From: Haemonchus contortus | Taxonomy: Eukaryota; Nematoda; Chromadorea; Rhabditida; Trichostrongylidae | Length of the DNA stretch: 64,000 bases | Reading direction: 5' to 3' | Assembly: GCA_000469685.2 (NCBI GenBank) | Contig: LS997562.1 | Coordinates: 33,563,715-33,627,714 of the forward strand | Shown: piece by piece, positions 47,190 to 57,560 of the stretch | How positions within the stretch are numbered: position 1 is the stretch's first letter | Layout: the number at the start of each line of letters is the position of its first letter | The notes under the pieces: generated by a model | What the model was told of the DNA's origin: nothing | What the model saw: the letters and a program-made list of their open reading frames with translations, nothing else | Databases searched by the model: none | Translations under genes and position numbers: made by a program

Positions 47190-47480
47190 TCTTATGATGG
47201 GCAAAAGTACAGTGGCAAGTGTCGCACAAACAAACACATGTTTCAGGATCGAATCTCGTACATATACCTGCCTAGGCTGGCCAAGCCCTTCCACTACTCG
47301 ATGGTTGCTCATTTGGTACCAAAGTCGTTTGGAATGGTAAAAGTTTTGACTTGTACATCGGCCACATACGAATTCAAGCCGTCACTATGACTCTGAATGG
47401 AAGTCAGATGCGGGGCGCATCCCTCGGTGGACGGGATTGATTAACGCCCCAAGACTTTGTTCTTTATCCTCAGGGTATAG
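47190..47480 (+). mobile_element. tRNA-derived SINE
   Basis: A head with TACAGTGGCAAGTGTCGCAC and a box B variant (GGATCGAATCTC) is followed by body blocks GACTTGTACATCGGCCACAT and ACTCTGAATGGAAGTCAGAT. The tail is AAGACTTTGTTCTTTATCCT. Confidence 0.75.
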
Positions 47481-48689
47481 TGTGATAGTGAAATAGAAGT
47501 AATACTTCGAGGGTGAAGAAAAACCTATGAGACACATAGAGAAAGGCTTCTGGGCGAGGTAGGAGGCGTTTGGCTTTGAGTAAATTGAAACAATTTTTGC
47601 CATAAACGGACATCCAGACTAGAAGCCACAACTGAATTACTGTAAGGCAGATCCCAGAGTTTCAAAACTTGATAGAACTGAGGAGTGGCATGTTCGTGGA
47701 CAGATGTCGTGAGAGGCCCTCTCATAATTCACTTTGCCACACAAATGTTTCGCTTGCCGCACGCGAAAAACTCGCTTCTTGATCTGAATCTGCAGGTGCG
47801 CCTTAATTAAATGCTGAATCGATGAAGAATGGGTAGCGAAGAAAAATGCAATGATCACTGCTCATTCATATTTTCTTTTCCATCTCCGTTAAATGATGTT
47901 TTTAATAGAAATTCGGCTAGTTCCCTTCTGATCACCGGTTTCTTGTTAAACGTCAAAGATTATTGGAAAGCGTCGAAAAAGGTAAAAAAGGTAGAGTATT
48001 ACCAGTCGTATTCATAGATGATTTTGGGAATTTCGAAGGGCAATCCTAAGTTTAGAAACCGTTTCTGATTAATTTCTGTCACAGTATGAAGACTGCTTGA
48101 TGAAGATGATGCCATTAATTGTGGCTGATTCCGTGAATCATGACGCAGGGAAACACCCCTGGTCATTCAAATGACAAGGAAGTTCCGAAAACCACGAAAA
48201 TCGAAAGAAATTTGTTCCTTCGTAAAAGAGACCACCGCTTTGTTCTGATGTTTCAAGCTTAAGGGGACTTTTTACGGAAATTGCGGTGAATGGGCTCTGA
48301 GGAATTGGCTTTTCGCATCTCATTGACTATACCGTGAGCTATGATCTCAAATGACATCACTTCAGTGTTACTGCTTCAATTAACGAGTGTAGAGTTTCCC
48401 CAAATGGTTCGCCTCGCCATGTAATGGCCGTTTTTACTACTCAGGAAATATTGACACCACTTTGAGTCCAAAGAGAAGTCTGGTAGAATTCAAGAATACA
48501 AGTAGAGTTAAGTGGTATATTGTGTAACCCCCAATGAGAATAGGTTCGGGGAAGGGCGGGGGTCATATTTGGGCTTTGGGCAGTGGAGAGTAGAGCATCG
48601 TATTGGCTCTCAAAAGGATAAAAGGAAATGTAGGAGAGGAGGACTTGTATCGTAGCAAAACCTAGCTCTCATTACTGTCTGAACGAACG
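47481..48689. other. Gene-poor stretch
   Basis: A - strand frame near 47740-47815 (reads HLIKAHLQIQIKKRVFRVRQ after a GATTCAG acceptor) could be an exon of the candidate gene at 48690, but I could not join the two in phase. Confidence 0.3.
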
Positions 48690-48776
48690 CAGTATTACAG
48701 TTCTCGATAGGATATCGATCGAACTTCTAGGAAATTTTTGAAAAACATCTTCTTCATCCTCCTCCTCTCCCGACGC
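48690..48776 (-). CDS. Candidate first exon of an unknown gene
   Basis: On the - strand, an acceptor TGCCTTTCAG lies about 30 bases before an ATG. The frame reads MASGEEEDEEDVFQKFPRSS then IDILSRT, up to a possible donor (ACT|GTAATA). The acidic start and the trans-splice-like acceptor are the only support. I could not find the following exons, and the family is not recognised. Confidence 0.3.
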
Positions 48777-50407
48777 CATTCTTTCAGTCCTCTTTTGTTC
48801 TATGTCTGAAAGGCAGACAAAGCTAAAAGCCGCAAAAAAAGACGGACAAATCAATTGCGTGCTGGACTTCAGTTCTTAAACATCACTCTGCTGCTCCGTG
48901 AAGGATAATTGATGGGACGTATTGAAGGTGGAGCAACCGTCTTCTTAGTTACCGTTTAAAGATTTCGAATTTGTAGGTTTTCCTTCTCTCGACAACAAGT
49001 AGGCTGGACCCAGGTCATTCCATGCCCGGCTGGCTATCGTAGCAATGAAAAATTCAACAAACATCCCTTCAGTACCTGCACGTTCTCAGCCATTCAGGTA
49101 AGTTAGTTACCCACAAAGAAAAATATTCGAACTGGCTTCACTCACCTAAACTGACTGTCCTCAATAGAACTACATCTACAGGGAATGCTAGTAAAACAGT
49201 AAAAAAGAGTTGCTACCCACTTCATGGAACCTTGCTCCCGTTGAACAATGAATTTTTTTTACAATATGTTGAAAATTGTAGTAGTATAAAAGCCATTAAG
49301 AAGGCTATTGGAGGAAAATGGTATTCCGGGAGAAAAGAACACGATTCCCCGAAGAACACAAGTACGGGTTCAATTCCCGCCTGAAGCCGAGGTTTTGCTC
49401 GCAACTCGCCATCCTTGTGAGAATATTAGTAATAATAATTTTATAATCATTTAAAATACATATTCAAGAATATATCCGAAAAAATTGGAGTTCATGTGGG
49501 GTGGTGAACAGAAACGAAAGCAGATTCAGTGAAATTATTCTCAAGTTGGGTATGGATACCATATCATGAGTGAAGCTACAGTATGGGAATAAGATTCCTA
49601 CAGTGACCTTACATGGGAATAAAATGCAATGGACGCAGTATTTCATCGCAATACATTTTATTTCACGACATAACTTTGTCTTCATTTAAGAATTCAAATC
49701 CTCCTCCCGTCCCGCATAGGACACATTGAAAAGGAACCGTGAATAAAGACGATGAGCGAGTTCGTCATTGGCACGAACTCATCAGAACCACTCGTTCGTA
49801 CTAGGACCTATAGCGAGTTTACTGTATGAACTGGATTCCCGCGATGAATTTCCGTTTGTGTTATACCGTATACCACTGGGGGTCGTCAACTCATTTGGGA
49901 GGCCCTGATTGTAGTGAGTTCTAGAGAGTGATGTTTGCTTATGTCATAAATTGCATTGCAAGATCTGTGGTCAAAGGGTTTCGCTGACAAATTTGTCAAA
50001 GCTCCTGGCCGACCTCAATTCACTTTTCATACAGAAAAAAGATAATCGAAAAAGACACCTGCAGATAAGGATTGTCATCGTTCTCTGTTTGGTGAACATT
50101 TGATTGCTGACATTGCTAACACGGAGAAAAAAAATTAAAAGCGATTTTTAAGTAGAATTCCTGGGCAGTTCTGAGTGGAGCGGCTTTGGGAAAAAGGCGG
50201 TGGCTTTTGTGGGGTTTTCTTGCCTTCTTACCAGACATGTGACATATTCAGATCAGTGAAAGGATGTTTCTTTTCCTTTTTATCTTTTTAATCCCAATTC
50301 ATTCTTGTCAACCCAACTGATAAGAAATTATTTCGTCTTTGCGGAGCTTAGCAAGCAAAATCCGTCACGTGCGGGAAAGTTTTTATTTTTCGGTTGTTCC
50401 ACATGCT
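48777..50407. other. Gene-poor stretch
   Basis: No coding exon or recognised repeat apart from short AT-rich simple sequence. Confidence 0.35.
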
Positions 50408-50499
50408 CTAGCGCTCTTGTTCAGAGACCGGCGGCCGATGTTTCTTGATCCGTTCCCATCCTAATACAATAAAATGGTTACTGACAACATATGTTGACT

Positions 50500-50640
50500 G
50501 TTCCGATGTTTGTACAGTATACCATTTTTCCCTGATGTCCTTGTTCAATGGACAATCTCTCTGACGAATGGGGTTCATCTCTGATACATACGCGAAATCA
50601 GTGATCAACGAGAGGGAATGGATGGTTTACACAGCACCTG
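50500..50640. repeat. Diverged direct repeat, copy 1
   Basis: Shares TTGTTCAATGGACAATCT and GGGTTCATCTCTGAT, in the same order and spacing, with 51285-51430 about 790 bp away. Identity of the element is unknown. Confidence 0.6.
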
Positions 50641-51284
50641 TCTCGCTCTCTCACAGTTTTTATAAAGTGTAAAGATAGATTGGTGGAACTTTTGAGAATT
50701 ACGTCTTTGCGACATCACAGGAAAAAAGCGGAACTTCGAAGAAAAATGAATAATGACATTGTGTTACCGTAATCATAAAGAAGCTTTATCTATCAATAAA
50801 AACCGGGACGTTTCACTTTTGCTGCTATCATAGAGAACTTTTTCTTTCCCTGATGAGATTACAACTCAAATGTTCAAAAGTGCGGTCAGCCAGGGGAGTT
50901 CCGGAGCGAGAAATTCCTTTGAAGGAACAATTATCAAAAGTACATACCTTTAATCGACCTTTTTCTCTCTTGATTCCATTTCATCCTGATCCTACGAGGG
51001 GTTCTTGGCGGGTGTGGTGCACTAGGAACGAAATTGTCGCGTCGCGGCGAGAAAGCGTCGCGGACAGGAATGCAGCAGAATGCGGCGGCAAGTAAGAAAT
51101 ACAGGAACAAAAGAACTAACAGTAGAACCATGCCAAAAGTAATCTCTGCATAGCGCTTGAGCTATATGAAGAATGCTAGAACTGTTATAATGAGGCAAAT
51201 GGTCCGCGACAGCCGCGTGCGGCGGATTGATTACGCAAAACCGTTCCTACTGCCCATCTCCCGTTCTTGGCAGAATATGTTGAA

Positions 51285-51430
51285 TTTTCCTTCCTATATT
51301 GGTGCAGTACACCATCTTGCCTTAATGCTTGTTCAATGGACAATCTTCTGCCGACTGGGTTCATCTCTGATTCATTCATGGAATCAAAGACCACGAGAAA
51401 ATTCGAGGCAATCGATGATCAACGGGACGG
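51285..51430. repeat. Diverged direct repeat, copy 2
   Basis: Second copy of the unit at 50500-50640: CTTGTTCAATGGACAATCTT, then TGGGTTCATCTCTGAT, then GATGATCAACG. Confidence 0.6.
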
Positions 51431-51499
51431 CAGGTGATACAGTTATATACCTCCCATATTTATTTTTTCGTATGGGCATTTCTACAAGAGGGAGGAAGG

Positions 51500-51760
51500 A
51501 TAGCAGTGCAGCCACCTGGATGGAACAAGGGGGGCTGCTATCGCATGGCTGACGTCAGGAAAGAAATCATAGATCAAACCTCGTCCATGCTAATCAAACC
51601 CTCTAATCCCTGGACCAGTTTGTTGGTACCGGACCCACCTATCGACCTAGGCCTGTCGACTATCCCCAAAACTGATTGTCTAGGTCAAGTGGCCGGATAC
51701 TCGGATTTTGGATGGAGGTCAGATGCATGGCACACTCCGAGAAGCTAAGGATTCACTTTG
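51500..51760 (+). mobile_element. Probable tRNA-derived SINE, very diverged
   Basis: The order AATCAAACCCTCTAATCCCT, TTGGTACCGG, TGGATGGAGGTCAGATGCAT and CACTCCGAGAAGC follows the body of the SINE family. The head is not recognisable. Confidence 0.4.
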
Positions 51761-52647
51761 ACCTGTTTATGATTCTTTTTAATGACGTCTTGGAACCTTC
51801 ACTAAAGATTTATTTACCGTATTCTGGAGTAATAAAGAAAGTAGTAAAAAGTGAAAGTGTAAAGGATAAAAACGTCACGTACCAAATTAGGGTTAAGCTG
51901 AAAGATGCTCGCCGTAAAGGCCATCCTGTGAGCGATAGGCAAAGGGAAATGATCACACAGTAAAAACTGGTTTACTAGCTGAACGGACGGTAAGCAGCAG
52001 TGTAGTCGGGGCTGACAGATGATGTTTTGATGATGATGATGGTGATAGTAGTAAGTAAGAGATAGAGAGAATTATAGAGGTGTTATGTCGCACAGGGGGG
52101 CAGGGTAGGTCTCAACTGCAGCAGAACTTTGGGCGACCGCAGGCGTGCCGCCGACGACCACATCTAATCTAATGGCTGGCCGTTCGACTAAAAAAAAACC
52201 GACAAAACATCAAACACCAGTCAGTGGCGAAGCGCACGTTCGATCGAGGGAGTCGGACAGCGACAGCGATCTTTGACGGCGACGTAACGGGAGCAGCAAA
52301 CGTTCGATGTGGCTAAGGGCATGACGAGTACATCGTGCCCGCCGCTGCCAACATCAATGAACACCACTCATTCACTACCTGATGGAAGGGATTATCACTA
52401 AAATGGGGAGTCCCTAGGGGGACAAAGGGTTCAAATAGGGTCGGAGACTACTCGAAATCGTCATGGAGTGGGATATCCGAGAAGTCCCTCATATTAAATG
52501 AATAGAGAAGAAAGTAAAAAGTAAAAAGCGAGTGCCGGTGAATGTATTTTGCCACGACGAAAATCGATGGTGTCCAACGCCGGCACGGGTGAGTGCAGGC
52601 AGGCAGCCAGCCGGCTGGCGACTTCACTTCACTGATCGCTCCTCGCC

Positions 52648-52899
52648 ATGATCTTCGTTGCCGAGCCGCCAGAGGCTCTCAGTGATCACCATCCTAAGCC
52701 GCGGAATATCTCCTGCTCGCAGATGTCCTCTCAGCTCCTGCCTCCGCATCAGAACCCAGCGTACACTGAAACTGCAACAGTGCAGGAAAGAATACCAACA
52801 AAGACCCTTGTGAGACACTTTTGCCAGCCCTTTTTCAAAGCATCACAAGGAGGGAAGAGCCAGAATTACAGCTTCGTAGAAGAATCCCAGACACCGTAG
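52648..52899 (+). CDS. Candidate exon or small ORF of unknown function
   Basis: An 83-codon frame starting MIFVAEPPEALSDHHPKPRN lies at the end of a locally GC-rich stretch (52100-52650). That stretch also has GATGAT and GCAGGCAGGCAG simple repeats and could be a 5' UTR or CpG-like promoter area. A GTGAGA donor occurs inside at CTT|GTGAGA (about 52808). No domain is recognised, and the neighbours give no clue. It could equally be a chance frame. Confidence 0.25.
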   Translation: MIFVAEPPEALSDHHPKPRNISCSQMSSQLLPPHQNPAYTETATVQERIPTKTLVRHFCQPFFKASQGGKSQNYSFVEESQTP

Positions 52900-53559
52900 T
52901 TAGCTGATCCATTGCTCCCTGGCTTCATTAACCAACTTTAGGAAAGTCTAATTGGAATGTTTTGGTTGGTCAAACGTTTGAGACCGGAATTAATTAAGGA
53001 ACTCGCCCACTCCATGAATCACTCCCACCGTCGAAAGGCTGTCAGTTGCGAGAAGCTCAGGGGTAGTATCACCAAATTAAGATCTCATCAGGAAAACAGA
53101 ATTAGTTTCGAGTGAGTTAATCGACTTTTATTCGATTTTCAAAAGTCAATAAGTAAAAGAGCTCGGATTAAAGTCTATGGGACAGATACTTACTGCTTAG
53201 GGTGCGTACTGGTAGAGGAGTCGATGCTTGGCGTTTGACGTCATAGGATGTGATGTTCGCATGATGAAGAGGACTAGAACCTCAAATGCAAGAAGTACGG
53301 CGCACATGACAGAACGCCCACAGCGTCGCTAGAGCCAGGCTGGGTCACTTAGCTGTTCCTCGTGTGTCTGCGACCTCTCACAAAACCATTGACATTGTGC
53401 GGAGTAATTTCATACCTGACCTATCGTATACCCAGAGCCTTCAGCTGATGCATTCACTGCTGTTTCCAGTGCGTAAGTTTCAGAATAATGCTGACAATGC
53501 GTAGCGGGGGAGTAGGAGAGGAAGTGGGAAGGGGAAGGGGGTGAATTTTTGTTGCTCTG

Positions 53560-54743
53560 AGGATCACACGGTTTCATAAAATGCTTTGTATACGTAACAA
53601 GCTCAAAGTATCGGACAAAGCTTCAATTCCGATCATTTACGCACTACCTAAGTTACATAAGAACCCTATAAAGTTCAGATATATTACTGATGCTAGAGAA
53701 AGTAGTACAAAAACATTAGCCAAGGAAATGCACAATATTTTTACCTTTATCAAATCCCATTTCATAAAATATGCAAATATAACAAGAATCAGAAAAAAAA
53801 TCTATTAAGAATTACTGGTCTATTAGTAATGTTAACATTAGTGAAGAATTGAGAAGTATACGCTACCCTGGTTTAAAGATTTATACAGCGGACTTCACAG
53901 ATATGTTCACTAACCTAGAACACTGCCTCATTATAAGGAATATTCAAAATCTAATCCAAATATGTTTTCGTAACGCTAATAAAGATATGATAGTCACTAA
54001 TGGTTTCAAAGTTTCCTACTCAGATGGTAAAAATGTCAACACTAATTACAGAAAGCACAAAAAACAGGATTTAATATACTTAACGGAATATTTGTTAAAC
54101 AACAGTTACTGTGTTTTCAATGGAACATTATATAAGCAAAGCAAAGGGGTGCCACAAGGAGGTAACTTTAGTCCTCTTTTGGCAGACCTGTGATGGAATT
54201 CAACTACAGCACATCTTGTGAGTTCCATAATAATAAGCTGTTCATTCCATTCAGATATATGGACGATTTGCTAGTGGTACATAATCAGGAAGAAGAAGAA
54301 ATAGAAAATGAGCTTAAAAGAATTTATGAAGGAAAGCTGGAATTTAAAAAAACAAGTATTGATGAAAGTAACAGCAATTACTTAGATTTAAATATAACTA
54401 TTAGGGATAATAGAATAATCACCTCCCTATATAATAAAACTGACGACTTACATTTAAAACTCTTAGATTTCCTCATAAAGATTCCAATATCTCCAAGAAT
54501 AATAAAGCCTCAGTTATATATACTGAAACACTTAGGATAGCTAACACTTGCTCCATGATGGATACATTCAATAATAAGTTGAAGGATATGATTGCCACAC
54601 TTAATTCTAATGGATACAGCAAAGAGTTTATTGCAATAAATATTGTTAAATGTCTATACAGAAATAAATTTATTGCATACAAATTTAAAATAATCAACAA
54701 CATTAAGGATATTGAAAAATTTGTTAACAATATACTTACATAA
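53560..54743 (+). pseudogene. AT-rich reverse-transcriptase relic, Penelope-like type
   Basis: Consecutive frames give one RT when read across frameshifts: IPIIYALPKLHKNPIKFRYI, then TADFTDMFTNL (motif A), QSKGVPQGGNFSPLLADL (motif B), FRYMDDLLVV (motif C), then YLDLNITIRD and a KTDD segment (the 'FLD...Y-K-TD' arrangement seen in Penelope-like elements). Breaks occur at a poly(A) run near 53795, at the TGA after LLADL (about 54191) and near 54475. The frame then continues as SNISKNNKASVIYTETLRI and ends in a stop at 54743. No GIY-YIG domain or endonuclease is visible. Base composition is much more AT-rich than the Penelope-like element at 59314, so it is a different lineage. The lineage assignment is uncertain; the RT call is firm. 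Confidence 0.75.
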
Positions 54744-55141
54744 ACACTTGCCTATTTAGGATGCTTTAGATGATGGTTCTAAGGTTGTACTTGGTTATAT
54801 AAAGAATAAGATTTATGACTGCCTCTTTTAAATAATGCTTATAGATTTCTACTAACTTAACACTTGGTTATGACTTGTGTTCTGACACACTCCACTTCGA
54901 TTGAAGGTCCTTTAAGACCGTTTTGGCGGGAAAAATCTTATTTAAGTTCAACGACTACCTAGTAGTTCAGATTTCTGGATGTTTTCCCCACTTTATTATT
55001 TTGCTTCCTTATCTTTTGCATACTCATTATTTTAGTAACAGTTATTTCTCGCATCTCGTGCATGCCATTAAGTGACTTCTATATCCATACCTTTTTATAG
55101 TCATCACTTAATCACTGAAGATGCCTCGGGTGATGACTGAC

Positions 55142-55177
55142 ATTGGTTCGTATGATGAAGAGGCGAAACGGACCAAT
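55142..55177 (+). other. Hairpin with hammerhead-like core downstream of the RT relic
   Basis: ATTGGTTCG (55142-55150) pairs with CGGACCAAT (55169-55177), including one G-U pair, around TATGATGAAGAGGCGAAA. The TGATGA and GAAAC boxes resemble hammerhead ribozyme core boxes. It lies about 400 bp after the RT frame, where Penelope-like elements often carry such motifs. Confidence 0.4.
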
Positions 55178-55249
55178 TTCTTGCTTTTCTCGTCTTTTTC
55201 TCGTCTTCTCTTTTAAGTTAGCCCAAGACTTTGTCTCTCTCTATTCTGT

Positions 55250-56097
55250 TAGCGTAAAAAGGATTTGATTCCTTTCAGATGTGAAACATTTAACATAACC
55301 ACCCAAACGGGAGGATAGTAGCCCACGAAATGAATCGAATATGGTAGTGTTTACCGGATAAATGGAATCTTAACAGTGCGCTCTCACCCCCTGCGTCGAA
55401 GAGATTGGGGAAAAAAGTCGCTACCATTCCGATGAGCAGCTCAAAGAATCAGAATCCATAGCACATTCAAATTTCCGGCAATGACTTCAGAGATAATTTA
55501 CGTCTCCGGCTTGACGCACTCGGAAATGTTACGAAAAGATAGGTCTTCTAGAATGCATTACCCACTGGTTTCACACCTTCTCAAGTTGGAGATGGATTTC
55601 ACAAAACTTTTTCTTTTTCGAAAGAGTAGGATTCAGGTGAAGCTTCAAGTCTACGTTCACAGAAAATCTTTTTATATGTAGACAATGCTCTGGCGCACTC
55701 TCAGGAAGTCTCTGATAAACCTACTCCCTTATTTTGCCGAATCATTCAAAAATACTATACTAAAAAGAGAAGAAGCAGACGCAGACGGACAGATGGGATC
55801 TCGAACTTCGGTTCCCATCGAAATTGCTGCATATATTCGTAAAAATACCGAATTCGGGCTAAAGTTGTGCCAAATGATGCCGATCACGCATGGCTCAGGG
55901 AACAAATTTGTAGCAATACCCAACCCAAGACAGCAAAACAAAAGATACTGTGGAACAACCGTACACCCAATGGAGAATGTCAACATCGGGCGATTCCAGT
56001 TAGCCCCACTTCAACCTACCCTCCTTTGCTGGCCGGTTGGTCCTTCTGAGAAATTAAGCTTTACTGGTTGGTTTGCACAAGTACACTCTTTTAACAG
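55250..56097. other. Intergenic with an unassigned open frame
   Basis: A 144-codon + strand frame (55685-56119) lacks any recognised motif. Near 56089-56098 a TTTTAACAG acceptor precedes the next candidate gene. Confidence 0.35.
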
Positions 56098-56135
56098 GTA
56101 CTACCACCATCACATCTGAAAAGGACAGGAGGGCA

Positions 56136-56522
56136 ATGGACTTATGGCTCACGATAGCCTTTCTACTGGGAGTTCTTGGCTATATCTCTGCTATAATCGC
56201 TTGCGGAAAAAGTGACAAAGATATGGAACGAGTCCAAAAGAGATCTCATCGCCAATCACAACAACAACAGCACCATAGCCCCAGACGGCAAAAAGTAAGA
56301 AATTTTCATTCTTTTAGTTTACAGACACCCTATGAAGGTCCTACATGGGTGCAAAATCCGGTAATTCATCATGGAAGAGAGCTCTTTCGACCATTTCACC
56401 ACTGGTCTTCCGAAAGAGTTTCGAAAAGGTTTGAACTTCCCTGTGACTGAAGGCAGGCCTTTCTTCTACCACATAGTAAGACAGGTCTGTCCCAAGTCCC
56501 CCTAGATTCAAAACAGGAATAG
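56136..56522 (+). CDS. Candidate small single-pass membrane protein
   Basis: After a TTTTAACAG acceptor (ending 56098), a 37-base leader precedes ATG. Exon 1 (56136-56294) reads MDLWLTIAFLLGVLGYISAI and IACGKSDKDMERVQKR, then a Ser/Gln/His-rich basic tail ending RRQK at a GTAAGA donor. Exon 2 (56481-56522) would add TGLSQVPLDSKQE and a stop; an alternative acceptor 4 bases earlier gives an immediate stop. Residues 4-23 form one hydrophobic segment (signal anchor), followed by a basic, polar cytosolic or secreted tail. The protein is about 67 residues. I do not recognise the family. The splice signals, hydrophobic start and leader length make it better than a chance frame. Confidence 0.42.
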
Positions 56523-56940
56523 TAGCAGTGAAGTTGATGGTCACAGTGGAAAACAAACGATAAGATCATGTTCAGTCCTGGGACAGCAGGAGAAAAAACT
56601 TGCCGACTTGCTTAGTCATTCACAGTTCATGGAGTCCCTCGATAATGTCTATGAAAAACCGGGTTTAAAAGGTTCGGCAGTATCTCAGTGCTATGCTAAC
56701 TAGGCTTCACTCATAGCTTACACCGAATTTGAAGAATACGGCTGGAGAATAATATTCCTGTGACGCTCTGAGTCAGAGTGTTATCCTAAGAAATAGTACT
56801 CCGGGCGGGTGTCCAGTAGGTACATCTGTATCTGAATGTGTTCAACCGTAGCGGGTCGAGTTCGAATGCGAGGGTTAGCAGATCGGTGGTTTCATGGTCT
56901 TAGAAGGAACAACCACTGAATCCCTTGCGCTTTTCAAACT

Positions 56941-56963
56941 GGGGGGGGGGGGGGGGGGGGGGG
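56941..56963. repeat. G homopolymer, 23 nt
   Basis: The longest G run in the window, on the + strand. It lies about 200 bp left of a foldback element. Confidence 0.92.
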
Positions 56964-57169
56964 AGCACCCGGTAGGCAAACTTTCTTTCCTTTTTCTTTC
57001 TTTCCGCACGCGCACGAGGTAATCATTCCACCCATCCAGATGCTCCTACCTTACTTAGGCTTAGTTGTAAAACTACAGCCCATAATCCTCTTTGCCTCTG
57101 ATACAGGGCTAAGATAACAAGGATTAAAACATTAGACTGAGTTCATTTCTTGATATACCAACCTTCGGA

Positions 57170-57535
57170 GGATGTATGTCGTTTGGGGCGATCCCTCCCA
57201 TCGTGCCGCCTCGGTTTGCGATCCCTCCCATCGTGCCGCCTCGGTTTGCGATCCCTCCCATCGTGCCGCCTCGGTTTGCGAGCTGAACACTCGTCCAGGT
57301 TATCAAGCAACCCAGTGCTCATCCAGCTCATAGAAGCCCGATCAATGACCCCACGCTGAAAGGGAGAATACAAGAAGATTCACAACTCGGAGTCTGATAG
57401 TAACGGTGTCATTGATCGGGGTTCTATCAGTTAGATGGACAGTGGGTTGCTCGATAACCCGGACGAGTTGTCCAGCTCGCAAGCCGCGTCAAATGTGTGG
57501 GAGGGATCGCGCCAAACGACCGCCTCCCACCTTCA
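57170..57535. repeat. Foldback (inverted-repeat) element
   Basis: The left arm (about 57170-57360) reads GTCGTTTGGGGCGATCCCTC, then later TTATCAAGCAACCCAGTG and CCCGATCAATGACCCC. The right arm (about 57405-57535) contains the reverse complements: TGTCATTGATCGGGG, CAGTGGGTTGCTCGATAA and GAGGGATCGCGCCAAACGAC. The arms flank a short centre near 57365-57400. The left arm is longer because it holds three copies of a 30-bp unit. This looks like a MITE-like or foldback transposon with no coding capacity. Confidence 0.75.
57188..57277. repeat. 30-bp minisatellite, three copies
   Basis: Three perfect 30-bp units, each starting GCGATCCCTCCCATCGTGCC and ending CTCGGTTT, lie inside the left arm of the foldback element. 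The right arm has a single diverged counterpart. Confidence 0.92.
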
Positions 57536-57546
57536 GATGAGTGCCA

Positions 57547-57560
57547 CCCCCCCCCCCCCC
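57547..57560. repeat. C homopolymer, 14 nt
   Basis: Uninterrupted C run just right of the foldback element, facing the G run on its left side at 56941. Confidence 0.9.

Noticed and set aside
55685..56119. 144-codon + strand frame
   Set aside because: No recognisable motif and no matching splice signals at its ends; it runs into the leader of the candidate small membrane protein gene.
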